Shown piece by piece: positions 55,383 through 64,000 of a stretch of DNA of 64,000 nt. The notes beneath the pieces are model-generated. The model was not told where the DNA came from, did no database searches, and saw only the letters and a program-made list of their open reading frames with translations. Location of the stretch: the NCBI GenBank assembly GCA_020465985.1, contig JAANYP010006978.1:248001-312000 (forward strand), given 5' to 3'. The stretch is from Centrapalus pauciflorus. Lineage: Eukaryota; Streptophyta; Magnoliopsida; Asterales; Asteraceae. A program made the position numbers and the translations under genes. Each line of letters starts with the position of its first letter. The first letter of the stretch is position 1.

Positions 55383-56014
55383 AACACATATATATTAATA
55401 AAACAAAATGTTTAGTGACACACGTTAATTGCTCAACGAATCAAAATTTTATTTTTTACTTTCAATTTTCATAATAGAACTCTTTCAACTTATTCATTTA
55501 ATTTATTTGAATAATTAATACTAACTTCTATCTAATTTAATCGCTATTAATGAAAGTCAATCTAATTAAATGTTTTAAAACTTAAATCTATTTTCATTAA
55601 TTTTGATTTAAAATTATGTTACCAACATAATCAATTTTAAATGTGAGTACAAGTTTTCTCATATATAATAACATGATTTTTAACTATTTATTACTGAAAA
55701 ATAAAAATATATCTTTTGATATAACAACATAATATATAATAATGGATCATATAATTGATACATTATAATGTTATTATATTAAAAAATAATGTTTTTAAAT
55801 TTAAATGCAATCATTTTTTATCTTGACTATTTGTTTAATATAATTAGCTCAGATAAAATTGAATTCATATTTGATAGAACTTTAATAAAATTTTAAGTTA
55901 TTTTAGTATAACATATATCATATTTATAATTATATATTATATATTATATAATAAAAAAATATTCATTTATTAAATAAACCCATGAAATACTCCGTAGATG
56001 GTTTGCTAAACTAG
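55383..56014 (+). mobile_element. Probable Helitron between duplicated flanks
   Basis: The right end has CCCATGAAATACTCCGTAGATGG, then CTAG followed by T, a decayed Helitron terminus. The left part TATATTAATAAAACAAAATG resembles Helitron 5' sequence, but the leading TC is not visible. The left boundary is approximate. Confidence 0.5.
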
Positions 56015-56226
56015 TTTTTAATAACTTAATTGAAAATTTGTGATTTTTATGTCTTTTTACAAATGTTTTGGTCAAAATCATTGTAACTAAAACCAAATCA
56101 ATACTTGGCACCTTTTGAATACATTTTCTTGATAAAGACTATAATATTAACTATTTATTTATACATTAAAAAAAAAGTAAGTTCTCATTTTAATTTATTT
56201 GGCCCAAACCAACTAACTTTTAATCT
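56015..56226. repeat. Direct duplication copy 2 (212 bp)
   Basis: Second copy of 55163-55382, starting immediately after the Helitron-like CTAG. Confidence 0.9.
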
Positions 56227-56495
56227 AATAAACACAAAGAAAAACAAAAATAACAGCATCATTGTTCAAGATGTAATACAAACATAAATCACTCAGAAAA
56301 CAATTAGACATATCCATTTGTAATTCACTCTGTCGACCACCATCTTTTACGAAACCAACCTCCATTTACAACACTTGCAAAATTTAACAGGAACCCAATA
56401 AGTACAAAGCTCCAAATGAAACAAGAATAACATCATCTGCTAAATAATAAGATTTTGATTCTCTTGAATCACAGATATCATATCAGCATCTTCTT

Positions 56496-59400
56496 CTACC
56501 TCTTGCATAAGAGAACAAGTACGGGAGCTAGTGGTCGGTTCAACATTTGGAGCTTGCAGCATATCCAGTTATCGACTGGCAATCCAGAAGCAAAACCTTC
56601 CACCATTTCGTATTCTTCCCTGCATACCATCAAATATTCTTCTTTTGAATTAAGTTTCTTATCAAATTCATAATTTGTTACTTTAATCATGTACAATGAC
56701 TTAAAATGCTAAACAGGATGAATGCAATAAGTGAAAGAGAATGTAACATTACATGCCGCCAGGATGCCCCACGTATGCCAGCACACTGATAAGACCTCCA
56801 GCTGCTACAATTCTGCTTGCAGCCTCCATTCCTAACAGGGTTGTTTCTGATTTAGTGATCATCGTTTTATCACCTCCCGGAAGATATCCCAAGTTGAATG
56901 CAACTAGCCTATATAAGTAAAAACGGGTTTAATGGAAGAATTAAAAGTCTGGCAATGACCTGATAATACATTCTAACATGTACATATAGAAATTAGAAAA
57001 CATATATGTTAAACGCTACACGACTTGCAGTGCATACCTCACTGTGACACCGTGTGGTACAACTTCTTCCATTTTGCTGTGACAGGTAGCAAATAGCTCT
57101 ACGGTTTCTTTCTGGAAATAATCAAAATAATTTACTTACGGATGGCAAACTTGTTCATTCAAAGCTTTATATTTCTGTTTTATGCATTTTCAGAACTCCA
57201 GGTATCAAGAAACCTTGTTTTAGTCAATAAATTATTAGAGTTAATTGTTACTTTCATAATTCTTGTTCGTCTTGTTGAGGCCTTAAAAGTAATTGATAAA
57301 TTCTTAACATTAATTGTTAGAGTTAATTGACTAGTTTCTAATAATTAGTGGTTAGAAATATGAAAATATTAGTAAAACGAAGGTTATGCACACCCGAATC
57401 TTCAAGTCCAATCAATGATAATATTATTTCAATTCCTCAAGAAATTGATTTGTCCATATAATGTAATAAACTGTTTCAAAACATGAAAACTCATATGGTG
57501 CAATTGTTGGATGTAATCTGTTTTTACTTTCTAATGAAATCGTTATATAATATATTATATTATTTTATCTATGGCGGCTTCCGGAGAGGAAAGCGGAAAA
57601 CTCAATCATTTGAACAACATAAATTTGTGCTACCTATCTGTAAAATTACTGGGCCCGCCACTGATCAAGATGTAACCAAGAAGCATGGTAGACAAAGTTC
57701 AAGTAATGCATTGATTAGATTATTTAAAAATGGAAAATTGAGAAGCTTGGCACCTTATCAGGATCAAGTGTTCCATCCAACAAAGACATGGTATTCTTTA
57801 ATGCAGTGTCTTGTATGTCCATTGCATAAACACGGCCCTTTTGTGACTGATCGGCGACCATGTTCACCATTGCCAAGGTATCATAACCATTTCCACAAGT
57901 GGCATCCACAACTATATCCCCTTTCTGGACAATATGCTTCCAGATACTGCATTCACAAGTCACAACCATTTTAGGTACCACCAAAATACGAATGATGCTA
58001 GACGCTTATTCAATCAATCGGTAGCACACCAACGATGAAGTTTTGCAAACATTTAAGCTATAGTTATATTGAACGTAGCACATCTTAATTGACATGGAAA
58101 GATTTACCAAACTTGTTTTCACCTGGTACTATTTCTCAGACAATCATCAGAATGGAAGCTGGTTTAATTAATCCATACGTGTTGACAAAAGACAGACTTA
58201 GCCCATCAAAAGTTAAACAGAATTTAAATTGGTTCTAAATTTGGACATATCATGTCTTCATGGATTCGAGTCATGGAAATGCATATTCACAAGATGCAAG
58301 GGAAGGACTGCATACAAAAACTCCTGTCATCAAAGCTCACGAGGCCTAAGAGCCTTTGTGCACCAGGATTGTTCTTATAAGGCTCCATGGTTGCAAAGTG
58401 AGCAGGTATGATTTTTCTAGTATAGGCTATATGCACAACAATCTAATCATGGCATATCATTACCTGTTTATGTTTAAATATCCAATTCCATCCAAGTAAC
58501 AGGGATGGTTGATAGTTGATGGATCCCTGTCACAAACATTGGATACAAAGACTTCTCTCCCACCCATAAAAAGCCAAGGACCCTTGGTGAATGTGGCCTA
58601 ATCTTCAAGCCCTTTAAAAAAGCACTAACTCCAACATTTCTAAAATGAAAACTTGGCTCTTCTCTGACTTGGAGAGCTATTATGCTCACCACGAAGCCTA
58701 TTTAGAATGATGTTAACTGCATTTTGGGAAATGATAGAAGTAAAACATTCCTTAAGGGTAGGTGATTGGGGGAGAAATCTAAAAAAAAACTACTAAAATA
58801 GTGAGGAAGTGAACCAACAATTGTCTGATTTCTACTACTAAAATAGTGAGGGTAGCTATTATTTTCTCCTTCCCCATATTATTTCATTATCCCATATCTA
58901 TGCATTTCAAATTCCCACCAACCCTACCCCAACCCTACCTACCATACCTAGCCCCTATCCTAACCAACCCCACCCCACCCCACCCTAACTATATATACCA
59001 CCCACCCTACCCAACCTTACCACCTCACCTCACTCCAACCTACCTATACCCACTCATCTCTATCATACCTACCCCACCCACCCCACCACAGCTACGTATA
59101 CCAAACAATGATATACCTTATCTAATCCTATCTACTTCACCTCAACCTACCCACCCACCCAACCTCTCATCCTCTCCTACCATACTTTACCTCTCATACA
59201 CCTACTTGCTTTAAATCCTTGACGTATTTACCAACAAGATTTTACAAACAACTGAATTTTAAATCCTGCAAACCAAATACATGACAGGATTCAAATCCTG
59301 ACACAATAGAATCCTGTCATATTTCATTATCCCATATGTATGCATTTCAAATTCCCACCCACCATACCCACCAACACCTACCTACCATACCTAGCCCTTA

Positions 59401-60639
59401 TCCTAACCAACCCCAACCATCCATCATATATTATCCTCACCCACATCTACCAATACCCACATACCTTATCCTACCCCTACCTACCCTACCCTACCCTACC
59501 TTACTTTACCACCTCACCTCACCCCAACCTACCTAGTACCTACCTATACCCACTCATCTCTATCATACATATCCCACCGTAGCTACGTATACCCAACAAT
59601 GATATACCTTATCTAATCCTACTCACTTCACCTCAACCTACACCCACCCATCGTATCCTACTCTACCATACCCACCCACCCCCACCTATCTACACCCACC
59701 CAACCTCTCACCTTATCTTAACTTACCATACCTTATCTCTCATACACACCAAAATTACATAATTACAAACAAGATTTCACAAATAATTGACTTTGAAATC
59801 TTGTGATCCAAATGGCACCTAATGATTCTCTAGTAACACATTGGTGCTTTTAGAACTCTCTTGGTGACGAGCGGAGTCTTATATATTTTGTTTTGTAGTA
59901 GAGCCCACATTCATTATAACTAGAATATTCCTAGCACTAGAATTCTTCTATCTAGGAACGTTCCATGACTGCCTATAAGAGTAGTCTTATAACAATCCAT
60001 GAAACATAAGTTTCATTTACCTAGCTAGTTCCTCCACCACGTCCTTCACAAGTATTGCAAACCCGACTTAGGAATTCCGAGGCGCAAAGTTCTAAGGCAA
60101 CATGGGTGGTTAATATCTAAAGTATTTGTAGATAAAGGCAGATAGTTTTCAAGGTGGCATTATTAGGGACTATAAGTTGTTCATTTAGGTGTTGTTTGAT
60201 TGCATAAGAGGTTAATTGTCTGATGTCTGATTCCACTTCTGATTGATGAGAGGTGGTCCTGATAAGATACTAAGATCTGATAAGAGAATTCAATAAGTTT
60301 GTTTGTTTTGTAAATTATCTGATTCTGTTATTTTTATTAATTTTACATATTAATTCCCAAAACCAAACATATATCATTGATTAAAGTCAAATATCAAGTA
60401 AGAATAATATCATTGAATCAAAGTGATCTATGTAAACATTTAATATCATTCAAATAACATTAACAAGATTAAAGTAAGAAACCAATTTAAGTTTATAAGT
60501 TATAATCAAGTAACATAAATGCATTCAATAAACATATAACCAACATGCTTTCAAGAATCAAATAACAATTAAAGTTTATAAGTTATAATCAAGTTTATAA
60601 GGTTACGTTTATTAACTTCCAAATAACTTAAGTTTATAA

Positions 60640-60697
<58 letters not shown>

Positions 60698-61966
60698 ATT
60701 GAAAAATAATAAATTTTATCAAAAAGTGTTGGAATATTTCTCGTTATAATAAATATGGTAAGAGGTAGGGTAGGTTGAGGGTGGGGTGGGGTAAATAGGG
60801 TAGGGTAATGGTGTAGGGGTAGGGTGGGTAGGTTGAGGGGTAAGGTGGGTGGGGATGGGTAGATTTGAGGGATACGGTAGGGGTGAGGTGGGTAGGTTTG
60901 AGGGGTAGGGGTGGGAAGAGATAGGGGTAGGGTAGGGTGGGATAAGGAGGGGTGAGGTGGGGTGGGTAGGTTTGATGGGTTAGTGTAGGGGTGGGGTAGA
61001 GTGGGATAGGGTAAGTATGGGAGTGGGGTGGGTAGAGTTAAGGGTGGAGATGAGGATGAGGTGGTATAAGTAAGTTAAGGGTATTTAGGGTAGGGTGAGA
61101 TTAGGTGGTTGAGGGTAGGGTATGTTGGGGGTGGGGTGAGGTGGGGTAGGGGTATGGGTTTAGGATAGGGTAGGGGTAGGGTGGGTGAGGTAAGGTATGG
61201 GGTAAAGGTAAGGTGGGGTGGGGTGGGGTGGGAGAGACTTGTATTTTTTTTCTTGGTGTGATAAGAAGTCTTATCCTGACAAGACATGATAAGAAAATTT
61301 TGACTCTTATGTCTTCTGCATATCAAACGCACTTGTCAGTATTTCCTCCCTGACAAGTGACTATCAAACACCCCTTAGGTTCTTTTTCTACTTTTTTAAT
61401 GGTCCAAGTATCAACAATTGAACACCTTTGTGACATAGCAATGAGCTTCACCAATTTAACAGCGCTTGAAGTAACGATGTCATGAGAATTCCTTATATCC
61501 CGTTTTGCAGATTGAGTGATTGTTTGAGTTTTCCGATATAAATAGAGTCGATTCAAACTGATGTTTACATCTAAGGAGGCTTTTTTTTTTTGAAAAAAAA
61601 AAAAAAAGAAAGAGGTGCAAGGAAGTAGCTACGAGTGAGCAACTTCTGTGGCCTTCTTCTTTCCAAAAACATAGTCCATCATCACACATTCTACACCTAC
61701 AGAATATTGCATCATAAACAAACATATGCTGATTATCATTAACAGATGGGCATGAAAGAGTATTTACTAATAAAAAAAGGGGGAAGAATACCAGATAAAG
61801 GATAGTCGTGGTTGTCGTTGGGTTTGATTGATTTGGAGTGGGCATATAATTGATTACGATGCTTAGCAGAAGTTGAGGATAGAAGGGAAATAGAAATACT
61901 CTTCCGCCATCTTCCAACAAAATTGTGGTTGAATATATCTAAAACCGTATAACATCGCAACATCAT
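56496..61966 (-). CDS. YtqB/MnmM-like SAM methyltransferase, organelle-targeted
   Basis: Six exons: 61966-61792, 61696-61633, 57946-57754, 57111-57038, 56908-56753 and 56619-56496, all phases closing, giving 261 aa. It matches plant putative rRNA methylases of the bacterial YtqB/MnmM family, which methylate a tRNA wobble uridine (mnm5s2U). Residues 1-58 are rich in Ser, Arg, Asn and hydrophobics and fit an organellar transit peptide. The tiny exon 2 encodes DYVFGKKKATEVAHS, which exon 3 continues as IWKHIVQKGDIVVDATCGNG, the SAM-binding motif I (DATCGNGYDT at 94-103). AMDIQ is motif II. AFNLGYLPGGDK (172-183) and PVDNWICCKLQMLNRPLAPV near the end are family signatures. The 3.7-kb second intron holds minisatellites and a Harbinger-type element. 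Exon 1 is the least certain part. Confidence 0.87.
58880..59790. repeat. C-rich (CCACCCTACC)n minisatellite, two units
   Basis: Two related units start ATTTCATTATCCCATAT(C/G)TA at 58880 and 59321. Each continues into degenerate CCCACC/CCCTACC arrays. The junction carries a 12-bp perfect hairpin ATGACAGGATTC / GAATCCTGTCAT (59281-59321 region). In the transcript of the host gene this tract is G-rich. Confidence 0.85.
60188..61374. mobile_element. PIF/Harbinger-type non-autonomous element
   Basis: Ends GGTGTTGTTTGAT and, inverted, GGGGTGTTTGAT, flanked by TTA (60185-60187 and 61375-61377). 1,187 bp with repeated TCTGAT and GACAAG motifs near the ends, a TA microsatellite (60643-60695) and a G-rich minisatellite core. 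Non-coding. Located in intron 2 of the methyltransferase gene. Confidence 0.75.
60755..61235. repeat. G-rich (GGGGTAGGGTGGG)n minisatellite
   Basis: About 480 bp almost free of C on the plus strand, built of GGGTAGG and GGTGGGG units. Roughly complementary in composition to the C-rich tract at 58880-59790. Confidence 0.9.
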
Positions 61967-62424
61967 CTTCTTCTTTGAAACTGCAAATGGTGTTAAGAAT
62001 TATGAGCCAGAGAAGCTTCACACTGCATACAACTTTTTTTTTCCCCAAATCGATAATGGTCGGGGTACAACAGTGCTCCTCCTACCCCCCCTGGAGTTTG
62101 ATATAAGTGCAAACTCAATCCCCCTATCAAATAAATTTTGAATATTAGGATTTATTTTCTGTTCATAAATCACGAGCAAGAAGATGAAGGAAATAAGGAG
62201 AAGAGAAACAAGATGGAGTTCTTGAATAGGAAAGAAGAAGAATAATAGATAGTGTTTTTAAAGAGAGAAAAAAGAAAGAAATCAAGAGACATTTGGTAGA
62301 ATTTTTTTCTTTTAGAATTTACATTATGTTAAACAATTTATATTATCTACAATTTTATTATTTAGAAGTTTGTTAAAGATTTTTGCATCATTTTGATACT
62401 TTGCGAAGCTAAAAAAATTTAGAG

Positions 62425-62689
62425 TAAATTACAGAAATGGTCCCTGTGGTTTGTTCAAAATTATGGAAACGGTCTCTCAACTTTCAAAGTTGCAGTGACG
62501 GTCCCTCAAACCACTTTTTACTTGCAGAATTGGTCTTTCTGTTTCTAAATTTTTTAAAAATGACGATTTTGCCCTTCTTTCAATTACAAGTTTGGTAATT
62601 TCAATTTTGGTCCTTTCTTAATTTTTTATTTTTGGTTTTAAATTTGAAATAATAATTTAATAACTTATGATTTGATTAATTATTAATTA

Positions 62690-62721
<32 letters not shown>

Positions 62722-64000
62722 TTACCTATTTATTTTGTAAAATAAATCTATATTTCTTTACTAAAAAATATTTTTATTTATATACTTAATTAATTAAGTT
62801 ATGCATCTTTTTATGTATTCAATTTATTTATTAAAATTTTATTTATTTATAATTTATTCGTTAAACTATTTGTATAATTTTATTATTTATACTTTCCATC
62901 AAACTATTTCATTACTTTTAATAATTTCGAATTTGTGTAAATTTTGATTTAAATTTACTAATTCATTACGTTTTGATTTAAGTTTGCTAATTATTATTTT
63001 TGATTTAAATATTTTGTTACGCTAATAAGTTTTTATTTAAATTTATTATTTTATTTGTTTGGATTTAAATATTTTGTTATGTCAGTACATTTTGATTTCA
63101 ATTTATTATTATATTTGTTTTGATTTAAAATTTTGCTACGTTAATACTTAAGTGAAAATTAAAATATTTAAGTGAAAACGAATAAAACATATTAATGTAT
63201 AAACAAAACTTGTAAATCAAAAAGATTAAACACTATATTGAAATCAAAGCGTATATGCACAACAAAATATTAAAATTAAAAAAATAAAATAATAAATTTA
63301 AAAAACGTATTAACGTAACAAAATATATTATTTTAAATAAAATAAACTAAAAGATAAATATTATTCATCATTTCTAATATCTATAAAGATTAATAAATAT
63401 AAAATATAAATACAATATATTATTTTTACATCTTTAAATATTAATAAATAGATAAGATTTAAATCTACATTCAAATTATATCTTATATGTACTTTATCTA
63501 TAAATCTAATTAAAAAAATATTATTTGTTTATTTATGAAATGATTTGTAAAATTATTTATTTTTAATATATATTAGTAATTTAAGGCATTTTTTTAAAAC
63601 CAAACAAATAAAATAATAAATTTAAATAAAAACATATTAGCGTAACAAAGTATTTGTAAACTTAAATCAAAACGTAATGAATTAGTAAATTTAAATCAAA
63701 ATTTACAATGAAATAGTTTGATGGAAAAGTATAAATGATAAAATTATACAAATAGTTTAACTAATAAAAGATAAATAAATAAAACTTTAATAAATAAATT
63801 GAATACATAAAAAGATGCATAACTTGACTAATTAAGTATATAAATAAAAATAATTTTTACTAAAGAAATATAGATTTATTTTACAAAATAAATAGATATA
63901 AATAATAATAACAATAATAATAATAATGATAATAATGATGATGATAATGAGAATAATAATAATAATAATAATATAATTAATAATGAATTAAAATCATAAA
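62425..64000. mobile_element. Large foldback (MULE-type) element, cut by window end
   Basis: Left arm 62662-63065 and right arm 63597-64000 are inverted repeats of about 404 bp (for example CCATCAAACTATTTCATT left, AATGAAATAGTTTGATGG right). The loop is about 530 bp and AT-rich. The left outer part starts near 62425 (AGAGTAAATTACAGAAATGG), whose partner must lie beyond base 64000. No coding frame. Confidence 0.8.

Noticed and set aside
57483..57974. 163-aa plus-strand open frame
   Set aside because: Its second half is antisense to methyltransferase exon 3; the spliced minus-strand gene explains the region.
58880..61235. Interstitial telomere repeat
   Set aside because: CCCTACC and GGGTAGG units are not the plant telomere TTTAGGG and are irregular; better explained as minisatellite.

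Overview
This is nuclear DNA from a flowering plant, most likely a eudicot. The genes are intron-rich with GT-AG splicing, the spacers are very AT-rich, and plant transposon families are everywhere. An Asteraceae origin is a guess, based on the style of the repeats and on the Myb-like ORF1 gene; it is not proven by the sequence. Six host loci are supported by spliced models whose reading phases close exactly, and there is one tRNA.

Left edge (0-7.2 kb): a DUF620 gene (+) and a MYB-CC transcription factor of the MYR1/MYR2 type (-) lie tail to tail, about 325 bp apart. From 7.3 to 12 kb there is a nest of terminal-inverted-repeat elements embedded in or beside long TA microsatellites, plus a GC-richer LTR-like block. 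From 12 to 22 kb I find no intact gene, only small mobile elements (a hAT element with a perfect 8-bp target duplication, a SINE, a foldback MULE-type MITE) and one orphan exon-like fragment.

Middle (22-34 kb): a DEAD-box RNA helicase of the RH36/SWA3 type (-, 494 aa) and a chloroplast-type, FtsH-like M41 zinc metalloprotease homologue (-, 379 aa). The large first intron of the protease gene holds a complete PIF/Harbinger element that carries its own 444-aa Myb/SANT-like gene but no transposase. From 34 to 50.5 kb the sequence is gene-free and repeat-built: hAT, MULE-type MITEs, Helitron ends, a long solo LTR containing four perfect hairpins, and a Helitron that itself contains a SINE.

Right part (50.8-64 kb): a cytosolic phosphoglycerate kinase (+, 401 aa), a tRNA-Arg(CCG), and an organelle-targeted YtqB/MnmM-like tRNA/rRNA methyltransferase (-, 261 aa). 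A 3.7-kb intron of the methyltransferase contains opposite-strand C-rich and G-rich minisatellites. The window ends inside a large foldback element with 404-bp arms. The genes belong to unrelated housekeeping or regulatory pathways and do not form a functional cluster. No new defence or biosynthetic system is visible; the unusual biology here is in the mobile-element structure.
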